DNA of 64,000 nucleotides, from the NCBI RefSeq assembly GCF_963678425.1, contig NZ_OY782855.1:1736001-1800000 (forward strand). Direction: 5' to 3'. How positions within the stretch are numbered: the first letter of the stretch is position 1; every line of letters starts with the position of its first letter. The stretch is from an uncultured Bacteroides sp. Its GTDB lineage: Bacteria; Bacteroidota; Bacteroidia; Bacteroidales; Bacteroidaceae. The notes under the pieces were generated by a model that worked only from the letters and a program-made list of their open reading frames with translations, had not been told where the DNA came from and made no database searches. The translations under genes were made by a program, and so were the position numbers. Below are positions 46,988 to 55,741 of the stretch, one piece after another.

Positions 46988-47677
46988 TTAAATCAGTTTA
47001 TATTTATCCAACATACTATTGACTTCTTCAACAGAATTGAACATCATCACATCCAGAATTGACATACAAGGTATAAACTCATTCTTTAGTTGTTTATAGG
47101 GTACAATTTCAGAATTAATGAATCTCAGATCAATTCCATGAGAGGCAAATTCCTCTTTGTCGTATAATTTTTGCCCTCCAATAGCATTGATATATACATC
47201 TGCTCCTAAGATATCACACATATTGATAACCTTATCCTTGCCTTTGAATGAACAATTTTTTTTTAACTGTGATGATATTAATAAAGGAGTATCAATATGC
47301 AAATAAGAAAGTATCTCTTTTAAACTATTGATTATAAAATCAGAAAGAGATCTGTTTTCATAAGAGACCATATTTTCCAGCAAAGAAACAACATCCCTAA
47401 AATAAGGTGCTTTAGCATAGTTTACCTGAATAGTTTTTAGCCAGCTCCTGAAATCATCCTCTATTTCTATCTCATTAATCAGTTTGTTCTGACTGGATTT
47501 TTTCAACTTAATGGTAAACAGCTTCTTTTCGTGATTAACTAAAATATTATTTCTGTTAATCCACCCATTTTTGATATAATTCACGTCGTCACATATAACA
47601 TATTTATCAACTGCCTTTATCAATTGAAAATATCCTATATAAGGCAAGAAATAAGGTTGCATTGCTCCTAATTTCAT
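46988..47677 (-). CDS. WbqC-family protein
   Basis: 229 residues with the family's opening (MKLGAMQPYFLPYIGYFQLIKAVDKYVICDD) and the WINRN segment. WbqC proteins occur in many O-antigen and capsule clusters and are thought to take part in making or transferring acylated amino sugars; their mechanism is not settled. Position between an aminotransferase and a WecF-like transferase gene supports such a role. Confidence 0.88.
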   Translation of the reverse strand: MKLGAMQPYFLPYIGYFQLIKAVDKYVICDDVNYIKNGWINRNNILVNHEKKLFTIKLKKSSQNKLINEIEIEDDFRSWLKTIQVNYAKAPYFRDVVSLLENMVSYENRSLSDFIINSLKEILSYLHIDTPLLISSQLKKNCSFKGKDKVINMCDILGADVYINAIGGQKLYDKEEFASHGIDLRFINSEIVPYKQLKNEFIPCMSILDVMMFNSVEEVNSMLDKYKLI

Positions 47678-47680
47678 GAT

Positions 47681-48862
47681 TTATTTTTTTATTAGGTCCA
47701 GAACCCGTTCCACATCTTCTTCACTCAGTTCATGGTGCATAGGCAAACAAATCACACTATCGGCAGCCTTAAGGGCAACAGGTAAGTTTGACGGCTTTGC
47801 CGATTCCAATCCTCTATAAGTGGAGAATGTACTTATCAACGGGTAGAAATACCTTCTTCCCAACACATTATCATCTTTCATTTTTTGGTAAAGTGCATCC
47901 CGGCTCATTCCATATACACTTTCATCCACAAAAATGGGGAAATAAGAATAATTATGCTTTACGCCCGGCATATCTTCCATAAACGAAATTCCCGGTATAT
48001 CTTTTAGCACTTCTCTGTAGCGTATTGCCACCTTGTGCCTTTTTTCAATGGCCGAATCAATATATTTTAATCCCAGCAAACCATAAGCAGCCCGCACCTC
48101 ATCCATTTTGGCATTAATTCCCGGAGCAACAACCGTTGTTTCGCCTGCAAAACCAAAGTTCTTTAAGTAGTCAATCCGCTTTTTCATCTTTTCATCATGG
48201 CAGATTATGGCCCCACCTTCAATCGTGGAATAGGTTTTGGTAGCATGAAAACTTAAAATACTCAAGTCTCCGAAATTCAAAATAGAATGTCCATCCTGTT
48301 CCACTGCAAACGCATGAGCTGCGTCTATTATTACACGAAGGCCATATGTATCAGCAATCGCTTCAATCCTCTTTATATCAGCAGGATTTCCATACACATG
48401 TACAGGCACAATTGCTGTTGTATTGGGCGTTATAGCTGCTTCTATCTTATCTGGATCCAGATTCAATGTTACCGGGTCCACATCCACAAATACCGGTTTT
48501 ATACCATTCCACCAGATAGCATGAGTGGTTGCCACAAAACTGAATGGAGTAACAATAACTTCACCGGTAATTCGTAATGCCTGAAGAGCTGTTATTAAGG
48601 CCAGCGTTCCATTAGAAAACAGACTGATATAGTCTACCCCTAAATATTCACACAAAGCTTTTTCAAGCTTCTGATGGTAGAAGCCATTGTTAGTTAACCA
48701 TTTCCGTTTCCAGATATCTTCCAGATAAGGGATAAACTCTTCCAAAGGGGGAATCAGTGGGGAAGTCACTGTAATCGGTTTCTTTTCCATAGCATGAATA
48801 AGCTCATCAATTGGAGCAATCAATGGGGCGGCTGTTGTTATTTGTTTCTTTTCCATAATCAT
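47681..48862 (-). CDS. DegT-family sugar aminotransferase with duplicated N-terminus (VioA-like)
   Basis: PLP enzyme: Lys209 in FHATKTYSTIEGG, DAAHAFAV, FSFVATTHAIWW, HELSEEDVERV at the end. It resembles dTDP-4-amino-4,6-dideoxyglucose-type transaminases. The first 46 residues contain the same 22-residue unit twice: residues 3-24 (MEKKQITTAAPLIAPI...) and 25-46 (MEKKPITVTSPLIPPL...), identical at 12 positions. The second unit is the normal family start, so a canonical start would be Met25 (48790). It lies 3 bp from the WbqC gene. Confidence 0.9.
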   Translation of the reverse strand: MIMEKKQITTAAPLIAPIDELIHAMEKKPITVTSPLIPPLEEFIPYLEDIWKRKWLTNNGFYHQKLEKALCEYLGVDYISLFSNGTLALITALQALRITGEVIVTPFSFVATTHAIWWNGIKPVFVDVDPVTLNLDPDKIEAAITPNTTAIVPVHVYGNPADIKRIEAIADTYGLRVIIDAAHAFAVEQDGHSILNFGDLSILSFHATKTYSTIEGGAIICHDEKMKKRIDYLKNFGFAGETTVVAPGINAKMDEVRAAYGLLGLKYIDSAIEKRHKVAIRYREVLKDIPGISFMEDMPGVKHNYSYFPIFVDESVYGMSRDALYQKMKDDNVLGRRYFYPLISTFSTYRGLESAKPSNLPVALKAADSVICLPMHHELSEEDVERVLDLIKK

Positions 48863-48881
48863 GTTCTATTATTGTTTTACA

Positions 48882-50336
48882 TCAAATAATACTATTATCT
48901 TTTAACACTAACCTTTGTATCTTACCAGATGATGTCCTGGGTATTGCATCTATTCGTTCAATGGCAACAGGAATCTTGTAATTTTCCAGTTTACTCATCA
49001 GAACTTTAATCATTAAAGGAAAAACGATTTCATTTTCTGAAACAACGTATGCTTTAACGACCTCACCTAAAACTCCGTTAGGATCTGCAATTCCTACACA
49101 TACAGACTCTTTTATGCCAGCAATTGAGTTAATCACCTCTTCCACTTCAATGGGGCAGACTTTCTTCCCTCCAACGTTTATCATCTCTTTTAACCGGCTT
49201 TTCAGGTATACATACCCTTCTTTATCTTTATATCCCCAATCACCGGTTTTAAAATATTCACCATAAAAGTTTTTAGAAAAGTCTTTCCTGGTTTCTCCCC
49301 AGTAATCATTGCACACATGTAATCCTTTTACGCAAATTTCACCATCTGAGCCATCCTGCAACTCTTTTCCATGTTTATCAAATATTTTTATTCCCACATT
49401 GGGAGAGGGTTTACCTATCGAATCAAGATGCATCTTATCAGAATGGAATTCCATAAAGGAACTTCTAGACGCCTCTGTTAACCCATAATGCATGCAAATC
49501 TTTGTATTTGGGAGCAGTTCCATCAATATTTTTTTTTCTTCTACAGGCATAGAAGCGCTTCCAATTTCAATATATTTAATTTGAGAGGCAAAACCGGCTA
49601 TTTTATGTTCACTCAACTTTTTTAGGTAAGCCCAGTTGGCCGGAACCATACCAAATCCAGTAATCTGTCTATTTAAAATTTCCGCATAAAACTTTTTAAT
49701 ATTTGCAAAACTGCCTAGAAGATCCAATGTTCCACCCATGTACAATAGACATCTCAATCGTCCCAGACCAAAAGAATGACTAACCGGAAGAGCCAGCAAT
49801 TCAATATCGTCTTCTGTATTGCCTATAAAAGAATTAATATTCATGGCAGCTGCTTCCTCGTTTGCATAAGTCAAAGTCACACCTTTCTGAAGACCGGTAG
49901 TACCAGTGGTATAAAGTAGATCGGCAACCGCATTCTTGTCGGGAAAACGAAAGTCTTCATAACCAGATGCTTCATCAAATGTAGAAAATGGAGTTACCTC
50001 AAAATCGGCATTCAGAATCTGTCCAATAAAGAATGAAGGATGAGCCGACTCTATGATTCTATTCAACCTTATCAGGTTAGTCTGCGGATCAATGGGAATA
50101 CAGATGCAACCAGCCAGATGCAATCCAAAGTAAGCATAAACAAATTCTATCTCATTACTGGCAGAAACAACCACGCGACTTCCCTGGGGCAATGTTCTTT
50201 TATATTTGAAATAACCGGCCCATTGAACTATTTTCGTCCATAATTCGCTGTAGGTAATGCTTTTGCTACCAGAGATCACAGCTATCTTTTGGGGAAATCG
50301 TTCCTTATTCTGAAAAATCTTCTCTTCAACGCTCAT
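48882..50336 (-). CDS. Acyl-AMP ligase (ANL superfamily)
   Basis: Activates a carboxylic acid with ATP, probably for loading onto one of the two carrier proteins upstream. Seen: TTGTTGLQKG (P-loop), YGLTEASR, GDWGYKDKEGYVYLKSRLKE and the closing PRTSSGKIQR with the catalytic Lys. 484 residues. A gap of 3 bp separates it from the ACP gene at 50340. Free-acid specificity is unknown. Confidence 0.92.
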   Translation of the reverse strand: MSVEEKIFQNKERFPQKIAVISGSKSITYSELWTKIVQWAGYFKYKRTLPQGSRVVVSASNEIEFVYAYFGLHLAGCICIPIDPQTNLIRLNRIIESAHPSFFIGQILNADFEVTPFSTFDEASGYEDFRFPDKNAVADLLYTTGTTGLQKGVTLTYANEEAAAMNINSFIGNTEDDIELLALPVSHSFGLGRLRCLLYMGGTLDLLGSFANIKKFYAEILNRQITGFGMVPANWAYLKKLSEHKIAGFASQIKYIEIGSASMPVEEKKILMELLPNTKICMHYGLTEASRSSFMEFHSDKMHLDSIGKPSPNVGIKIFDKHGKELQDGSDGEICVKGLHVCNDYWGETRKDFSKNFYGEYFKTGDWGYKDKEGYVYLKSRLKEMINVGGKKVCPIEVEEVINSIAGIKESVCVGIADPNGVLGEVVKAYVVSENEIVFPLMIKVLMSKLENYKIPVAIERIDAIPRTSSGKIQRLVLKDNSII

Positions 50337-50339
50337 AGA

Positions 50340-50579
50340 CTAATCCATTTTTAGATTCTTCTTAACCGCATTAATAATATCATCCACACTCTCTATCGCC
50401 ATCATATCTTCAGCTTCAAAATTTATATTAAAAGCATCTTCTGCTGCCGACAATATAGCCAGATGTCCCACTGAATCCCACTGTAGATAATCTCCAATTG
50501 AAGTATCACCATTTATTTGGGATGCAATTGTCTGACAGACATCTGCAACAATTTCTTTCACTATTTTCTCAATTTCCAT
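50340..50579 (-). CDS. Acyl carrier protein
   Basis: 79 residues; four-helix carrier fold with the 4'-phosphopantetheine Ser36 in WDSVGHL, the usual DS-[VL] motif. Part of the acyl cassette, between the ketoacyl synthase III-like and AMP ligase genes. It differs from the second carrier at 51668-51904, so the cassette may keep two acyl pools. Confidence 0.9.
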   Translation of the reverse strand: MEIEKIVKEIVADVCQTIASQINGDTSIGDYLQWDSVGHLAILSAAEDAFNINFEAEDMMAIESVDDIINAVKKNLKMD

Positions 50580-50608
50580 GTCTTACAATTTTGGGTATGT
50601 TAAACACA

Positions 50609-51664
50609 TTAAATCTCAATCAGGGGGGGACAACAAATTTGATTCGTTTTAAGAAAAGCGCTTCCCCACGACAAACCGGCTCCAAAAGAGCACATAATTA
50701 AAGACAACTCCTTTTCCTGCAATACAGCATTCAATTCTGTGACCATAGTCAATGGAATTGTAGCGCAACTGGTATTGCCAAATTCTGTTAAGCTATAAGG
50801 AATCTTACTCTGGTCAGCTTTTAGTTTCCGCCCTATCTTTTCATCCATATAATGATTTGCCTGATGAATCAGGAAATAATCAATATTATTCAGGTCAAGA
50901 TTAAAATGCTCACACAAATCCATAATCGACTTTGGTGGCTGAGTGATTGAAAAGGCAAAGACATTCAGACCATCCATAATAACCTGCATCCTGTTTCTTG
51001 ATATCCCGGGAGCAACTTCTTTCATTATGAATGATTCATTTGTCACCGGATTTCTGGCACCACCATCCGGGCTAATGATTGCATTGCCTTTAGATCCATC
51101 TGTTCCCATCTGAAAAACAATACCTTCGTTACCCTCATCAAACTCAATTGCAGTAGCGGTACCTGCATCGCCAATCAACGGCCATATCGTTTTATCTAAA
51201 GGTGAATGAAACGTAGAAGTAGTTTCACCAACAAGCAACAGGGCTTTTTTTATACTGCCATTCGAAACCAGTCCGCTCACTACAGACAATCCATAAGTAT
51301 ATCCGGAACACCCAAGCGGAACATCAATGGCATAACAATCTTTACTCAACCCTAATCTGTCCTGCAATAAACAAGAGGTAGCAGGCAACAGATAATCTCG
51401 TGAAAGCGAAACAAAAATAAGAGCTTCAATTTCATTACGATCCCATTTCAATTCGTTTATCAGCTTATCTGCAGCTTCAAAACATAAATCAGAACAGCAC
51501 AGACCTTCAGGAGCAATTCTCGCCCGCTCAATATGAGTCAGACCTATTACCTTTTCTGCTTCACCCGGAACAAAAACCGGCCAATCCTTAACCTCCTTTA
51601 TCTCTTTAGGAACAGCAGCCGCTATTCCTGCGAATTTCACATTTGGGAATGAAAGATATGCCAT
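50609..51664 (-). CDS. 3-oxoacyl-ACP synthase III-like ketosynthase
   Basis: Thiolase-fold condensing enzyme with the complete Cys119 / His266 / Asn296 triad (LGCSGY, LIHQANH, FGNTSCAT). 351 residues, slightly longer than FabH. Probably condenses a starter acyl with a carrier-bound extender to make a short or branched acyl for sugar decoration. Encoded between two ACP genes (29 bp and 3 bp away). A housekeeping FabH role is unlikely in this context. Confidence 0.9.
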   Translation of the reverse strand: MAYLSFPNVKFAGIAAAVPKEIKEVKDWPVFVPGEAEKVIGLTHIERARIAPEGLCCSDLCFEAADKLINELKWDRNEIEALIFVSLSRDYLLPATSCLLQDRLGLSKDCYAIDVPLGCSGYTYGLSVVSGLVSNGSIKKALLLVGETTSTFHSPLDKTIWPLIGDAGTATAIEFDEGNEGIVFQMGTDGSKGNAIISPDGGARNPVTNESFIMKEVAPGISRNRMQVIMDGLNVFAFSITQPPKSIMDLCEHFNLDLNNIDYFLIHQANHYMDEKIGRKLKADQSKIPYSLTEFGNTSCATIPLTMVTELNAVLQEKELSLIMCSFGAGLSWGSAFLKTNQICCPPLIEI

Positions 51665-51667
51665 AAT

Positions 51668-51904
51668 TTAAGCCTTAATTTTAGAATTTACACTATTGAA
51701 CAAATCCTGGATAGTAGATGAATTTGCAATATCTTCACCTGAAATCATCACGTCGTATTCTTCATCAATCATTGACATGATGGATAACGCAGTTAACGAA
51801 CTCCAGTCTTCCAGCTTTTTGAATTCTGTATCTGCGCTTAATTGATCCATGCTTGTATTATCGAATTGATCTGCAACTTTTCCTATAAAATCTTTTAATT
51901 CCAT
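51668..51904 (-). CDS. Acyl carrier protein (WSS type)
   Basis: 78 residues; Ser36 in LEDWSSLTAL is the phosphopantetheine site, but the residue before it is Ser rather than the usual Asp. It shares this WSS motif with the separate ACP at 54524-54760. 3 bp before the ketosynthase gene. Confidence 0.88.
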   Translation of the reverse strand: MELKDFIGKVADQFDNTSMDQLSADTEFKKLEDWSSLTALSIMSMIDEEYDVMISGEDIANSSTIQDLFNSVNSKIKA

Positions 51905-51953
51905 AACCTTATATTTAACTAACTATTTATGAATAAATCCATCATTTATCACT

Positions 51954-52589
51954 TTAGAATTTCAATGTCTTTGCAGGAATGCCAAATGCTGTTACATTCT
52001 CTTTTATATTAGTCACAGCAACACTGCCTGCACCAATAATCGAATTATCCCCCACTTTTTTATATGGAAGAATAATGGCACCGGTATAAAGTGAAACAAG
52101 CGATCCTATCTCACAAAAACCACCAATAAAGGTATGAGTAAACAAATGGCACCAATCCCCTACAACAGAATCATGACCTACTACTGTATAAGGTAAAATA
52201 GTAACAAAATTGCCTATCTTTGTATCACATGACAGAGCAACCCCCATTTTGATAAGGCAGCCTTTTCCTATCTCAACATTTTGTTCAATATTCACAGTCG
52301 GATGTATCAGTGATATAAACTCTCCACCCTTTGCCAGAATAACTTCAGCATAATGCTTTTTATAAAGTACATCCCCCAACGCACAGACAAACACATCATC
52401 CGGTTGAATTTCATAATCCTCTACAGAAGATATAATTGGCGGATAGCCTTTATAACCATCCAAGGCATCAGACTTATCATCAAGAAAGCCCTTAACTTTA
52501 TAGTCTACGAGATAGCCTTTACATTGAGTTGCAAGAAAATAAATCTCACGTCCAAATGCTCTTCCTCCAATAATTAATAAGTTCTTCAT
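51954..52589 (-). CDS. NeuD/PglD-like sugar acyltransferase
   Basis: 211 residues: N-terminal Rossmann-like domain (LLIIGGRAFGREIYFLA...), then a left-handed beta-helix with hexapeptides (IGKGCLIKMGVALSCDTKIGNFVTIL, VGDNSIIGAGSVAV) ending GIPAKTLKF. This is the PglD/NeuD layout. It probably transfers the acyl group, from CoA or from the carrier proteins next door, onto the 4-amino sugar made by the aminotransferase at 47681 (inference). Confidence 0.88.
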   Translation of the reverse strand: MKNLLIIGGRAFGREIYFLATQCKGYLVDYKVKGFLDDKSDALDGYKGYPPIISSVEDYEIQPDDVFVCALGDVLYKKHYAEVILAKGGEFISLIHPTVNIEQNVEIGKGCLIKMGVALSCDTKIGNFVTILPYTVVGHDSVVGDWCHLFTHTFIGGFCEIGSLVSLYTGAIILPYKKVGDNSIIGAGSVAVTNIKENVTAFGIPAKTLKF

Positions 52590-52613
52590 TTACTGTTTTT
52601 TTGTTACGATTGG

Positions 52614-54059
52614 TTATTTCTTTTTTTTCATTGAGTGAACAATCTGTTTTATTTCCAGATACTCTTTCAGTTTCAATTTTTCGTATATAATCAGTGCCAG
52701 TATGATTCCTGATAAACATTGTGCTATCAAAGTTATCCAGTTTGCCATGCCCAGCAAGGATAAGCTCCACATAAAGGCAGCAACGATACACGATATAATG
52801 AAAGTGGGCAAGATATCCTTAATTTGTATCAGAGACGGATAATCAATTAAATCAGCAGAATAGTATGCATTGAGAAAGTAAGCAAAAAATGAAGTGAATA
52901 CACTTCCCCACAACATACATTTAATTCCGTAAAAAATGCCTAATACAATAGGAACAACCCCAATAATCTTTTTTAAAACCTCCAGCTTAAGAAACAAATC
53001 CGATCTTCCTTTTACCTGCAGGATATTCAGGTTAATAGCGTGCAATGGATAAAGCATTCCGGCAAAACAAATAATCTGCAGATAACTCACACATTGCAAC
53101 CATTTCGATCCAATCAGGACAAGAACCAATGGCTTTGCTATAGCTGCCAGCCCCAGCATACAAGCAAAAGTAACAAGCATGGTAACCTTAATAACCATTC
53201 GGTAAGCCTCCTTTAATCGTACCTGATCTTCCTGGATAGTGCTCAGCACAGGATAGCTTACCCTTTGCACTACGGTTGTCAGATTACTGGAAAAAATCGC
53301 ATTGAATTGTTCTGCACGAGTATATTGCCCTAATTGTGAGGCCGAATAAAAATGTCCGATAACCACGTAATAGATATTATTATAGATCGTGTTCAGCAAA
53401 CCTGAGAGCAACAATTTTGATCCGAACCCAAAGAGTTCATCAAAACTCTTTTTTGAAAATTCAAGAGCAGGACGCCAATGACTGTAAATCCACAAAAACA
53501 GAGTATTAAGAAACTGCCTGGATATTTGCTGACCCACCAGGCTCCACACCCCAAAACCTTCCGCAGCCATTCCAATGCCTACAATACCACTTGAAACCGA
53601 CGCTATAACCGATACTTTTGTTTGCGTTTTGAAATCGACTTCCTTAACTAAGATTGTACGTTGAATAATTGCAATAGCATTGATCAGCAAAATACTTCCC
53701 ATTACCCTTGTAATCTCTATCAGCTGGGGTTCCTTAAAAAAGTTACTGATAGCCGGTGCAGAGAAGAAAAGAATCAGATAGATAATAATGCCTATAAATA
53801 AATTGAAATAAAAAACAGTGTTATAGTCTATATCTTTGGCATCTGTTTTTCTGATCAGGGCATTGGAAAAACCGCTATCTATAATGGATGTGGAAATAGC
53901 AATAAAAATAGTGATCATCCCCAGTATTCCAAATTCGTGAGGCGAAAGTAATCTTGCCAGTACAATACCTACAAGGAATGACACACCTGCAGTTACTAAA
54001 TTATCAGCAAAACTCCAGCTTACTCCATTTACTGCTTTCTTTTTTAAAGACTCGCTCAT
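52614..54059 (-). CDS. wzx: Wzx-type polysaccharide flippase, first gene of module B
   Basis: 481 residues with about 12-14 helices, of the MOP / Polysacc_synt_3 type (WzxC-like). N-terminal KKKAVNGVSWSFADNLVTAG and ARLLSPHEFGILGM, a VLLGG-free middle, and repeated amphipathic helices. It moves lipid-linked repeat units across the inner membrane. It starts 14 bases after the 42-bp element (54074-54115), so the element lies in its leader. It is the only flippase gene seen in the 33-kb region. Confidence 0.92.
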   Translation of the reverse strand: MSESLKKKAVNGVSWSFADNLVTAGVSFLVGIVLARLLSPHEFGILGMITIFIAISTSIIDSGFSNALIRKTDAKDIDYNTVFYFNLFIGIIIYLILFFSAPAISNFFKEPQLIEITRVMGSILLINAIAIIQRTILVKEVDFKTQTKVSVIASVSSGIVGIGMAAEGFGVWSLVGQQISRQFLNTLFLWIYSHWRPALEFSKKSFDELFGFGSKLLLSGLLNTIYNNIYYVVIGHFYSASQLGQYTRAEQFNAIFSSNLTTVVQRVSYPVLSTIQEDQVRLKEAYRMVIKVTMLVTFACMLGLAAIAKPLVLVLIGSKWLQCVSYLQIICFAGMLYPLHAINLNILQVKGRSDLFLKLEVLKKIIGVVPIVLGIFYGIKCMLWGSVFTSFFAYFLNAYYSADLIDYPSLIQIKDILPTFIISCIVAAFMWSLSLLGMANWITLIAQCLSGIILALIIYEKLKLKEYLEIKQIVHSMKKKK

Positions 54060-54073
54060 TTACAATACCTGTT

Positions 54074-54115
54074 TTACATACAAAAGGTGGTCACTAACAG
54101 ATGTAGCAACAAAAT
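54074..54115. repeat. 42-bp shared element, copy 2
   Basis: Same orientation as 35469-35510, 39 of 42 bases identical. It lies in the leader of the flippase gene, ending 14 bases before the ATG, so it would be part of the mRNA if transcription starts upstream of it. Confidence 0.85.
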
Positions 54116-54460
54116 CAGTTCTGAGAGGTGCTTTTAAGCATTTTTCTTAAAATGAATACAGGTTCTAACTCAGCCAATTTTATACAAAATGGAGAAAAAT
54201 TAGTATTTATTTCATCTTAAGAACAAATGTCATCAGGGAAATGTTGAATCAGATTTTGAAAAGTATTCTTATATCTTAAAAAATTAATATTAGTTTAATA
54301 TTGTCAATAGAATCATTCTATTCCACCATACTATCATTTTGATTATTCTGAGAGATTCATACATCTAAAAAACGGGGGAATATCATTCTTTAAACATAAA
54401 AAAAACTCTTATATCATTTCTTTTTTTTCATAAGAATTGAATAAATCTGAGCTTTTTTCT

Positions 54461-54468
54461 TAGTTTTG
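54461..54468 (+). promoter_or_regulatory. Promoter of the lone ACP gene
   Basis: TAGTTTTG matches TAnnTTTG exactly, 55 bases before the ATG. A partial -33 box (ATTG, 54436-54439) lies 21 bases upstream, the expected spacing. Confidence 0.55.
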
Positions 54469-54523
54469 CGTAGTAATAAAAATGCCTTAATATAGCCGAA
54501 GAAAATATTAATTTATAAGAACT

Positions 54524-54760
54524 ATGGATTTACAACAATTCATTACCGATTTTGCTAAAACGCTGGAAATCGAAAAAACAGAAACTCTAAGCGGAGAAAC
54601 CAGATTCAGGGATTTAGATCAATGGAGCTCAATCGTTTATTTATCAGTTCTTGAAATGATTGGTGAGAAATATAAGGTTCAGATTAAAACAAAGGATTTC
54701 AGACTATTAAACACCTTGTCCGAAATTTCGGCTGCAATAGAATCGGCACGTAAACATTGA
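54524..54760 (+). CDS. Lone acyl carrier protein (WSS type)
   Basis: 78 residues with the carrier fold; Ser36 in LDQWSSIVYL is the pantetheine site, with Ser in place of Asp before it, like the cassette ACP at 51668-51904. It is transcribed away from module B from its own promoter and shares a terminator with the GH16 gene. It is not in an operon. It may be a duplicated or separately regulated partner of the module B acyl cassette. Confidence 0.88.
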   Translation: MDLQQFITDFAKTLEIEKTETLSGETRFRDLDQWSSIVYLSVLEMIGEKYKVQIKTKDFRLLNTLSEISAAIESARKH

Positions 54761-54810
54761 TAACGCTGCCTGAATACAGCAGAGATACAGAAGAAATTAC
54801 ACATATAAAA

Positions 54811-54843
54811 AAATCCCGGAAAACTGAATTGCTTCCGGGATTT
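54811..54843. terminator. Bidirectional terminator
   Basis: Perfect 11-bp arms 54811-54821 and 54833-54843 (AAATCCCGGAA and complement). On the minus strand a T7 run follows, which suits the GH16 gene ending at 54872. It also lies after the plus-strand ACP gene. Confidence 0.85.
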
Positions 54844-54871
54844 ACATATTGTTGCTACTAAACAGAGCGTC

Positions 54872-55741
54872 TTATGATATTTGGGTAACCTTCACCCAGT
54901 CCACTTCCATATATCCGGGCAGTTGAGAATCATCAATCACTCCGGGCCATGTGTTTGCACCTCCCAAAGCATAATTCAGGACTAAAAAATAGGGCTTATT
55001 GAATGGCCATTGCCTCACTGTAGCATCATCAGTCAAATGCAGGTTAGGATAGCAGAATGTAACACTTCCATTTATATAAAACACAACTTTTTCTGGAGTC
55101 CATTCCACAGCATAGGTATTGAAATCGCCTACCTTATATGGTTTAGATATCTGGCGAATCTGTTCAGCATGTCCCAGATCATTTAAATAATAACTATGAA
55201 TCGTTTGCCATGCGTTTGTCTGGCTGCTTACCTGCTCCATGAGATCCATTTCACCATCGGTCGGATATTTTGTCTTTGGCTCAGGAATCATCCAGATAGC
55301 AGGCCATCCGCCCTGAGCCGATTTAATTCTGGCCCTCACTTCCACTCTGCCATAAGTAAACGACACCAATCCTTTCGACCAGATGCCGCCTGCCTTATAA
55401 AGGCCATTCACTTTTTCTCCTTTCACTACCAGCAGACCATCCTTAACGTATGCCTGATCATAACTTACCGACATATATCGCCCCCAGCCACCTGTATTAG
55501 GACATAAAACCCATTTGGTTTTATCCGGCAAGCCATCGGTCTGGTCAAAGTTATCCTCAAAAATAACAGTCCCCACCGCAGTAGCTTTTGTACTTTCACT
55601 TGTGCTGTCAGTCGTGTTTTCGTTTGTGCCTGTATTCAGAATTTCATCTGGAATATCTCCAGCCACAGAATTATCACTACAAGATAAATTGATAAATCCC
55701 ACTGAAATTATCAATAGTAAAAATTTAACATTAGTCCTCAT
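54872..55741 (-). CDS. GH16 beta-glucanase lipoprotein, copy 1
   Basis: Lipoprotein signal MRTNVKFLLLIISVGFINLSC (Cys21), then a Ser/Thr-rich linker (about 30-55). The GH16 jelly roll follows: FEDNFDQTDGLPDKTKW, VEVRARIKSAQGGWPAIWM and the catalytic EMDLME (Glu164 nucleophile, Asp166, Glu169 acid/base). The fold ends with YALGGANTWPGVIDDSQLPGYMEVDWVKV. This set fits laminarinase-type beta-1,3(4)-glucanases. 289 residues. Its paralogue is at 57669-58505; a leucine-rich repeat gene lies between. Confidence 0.93.
   Translation of the reverse strand: MRTNVKFLLLIISVGFINLSCSDNSVAGDIPDEILNTGTNENTTDSTSESTKATAVGTVIFEDNFDQTDGLPDKTKWVLCPNTGGWGRYMSVSYDQAYVKDGLLVVKGEKVNGLYKAGGIWSKGLVSFTYGRVEVRARIKSAQGGWPAIWMIPEPKTKYPTDGEMDLMEQVSSQTNAWQTIHSYYLNDLGHAEQIRQISKPYKVGDFNTYAVEWTPEKVVFYINGSVTFCYPNLHLTDDATVRQWPFNKPYFLVLNYALGGANTWPGVIDDSQLPGYMEVDWVKVTQIS

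Larger units (their letters stand above)
54060..54523. other. Divergent spacer between module B and the lone ACP gene
   Basis: 464 bases without a gene. It holds the 42-bp element (54074-54115) near the module B start and a promoter for the plus-strand ACP gene (54461-54468). No exact minus-strand TAnnTTTG box for module B was found. Confidence 0.6.

Noticed and set aside
54101..54858. Inverted match TTGTTGCTAC between the 42-bp element and 54848-54857
   Set aside because: Only about 12 of 13 bases match and the rest diverges; too short for an invertible-segment repeat.
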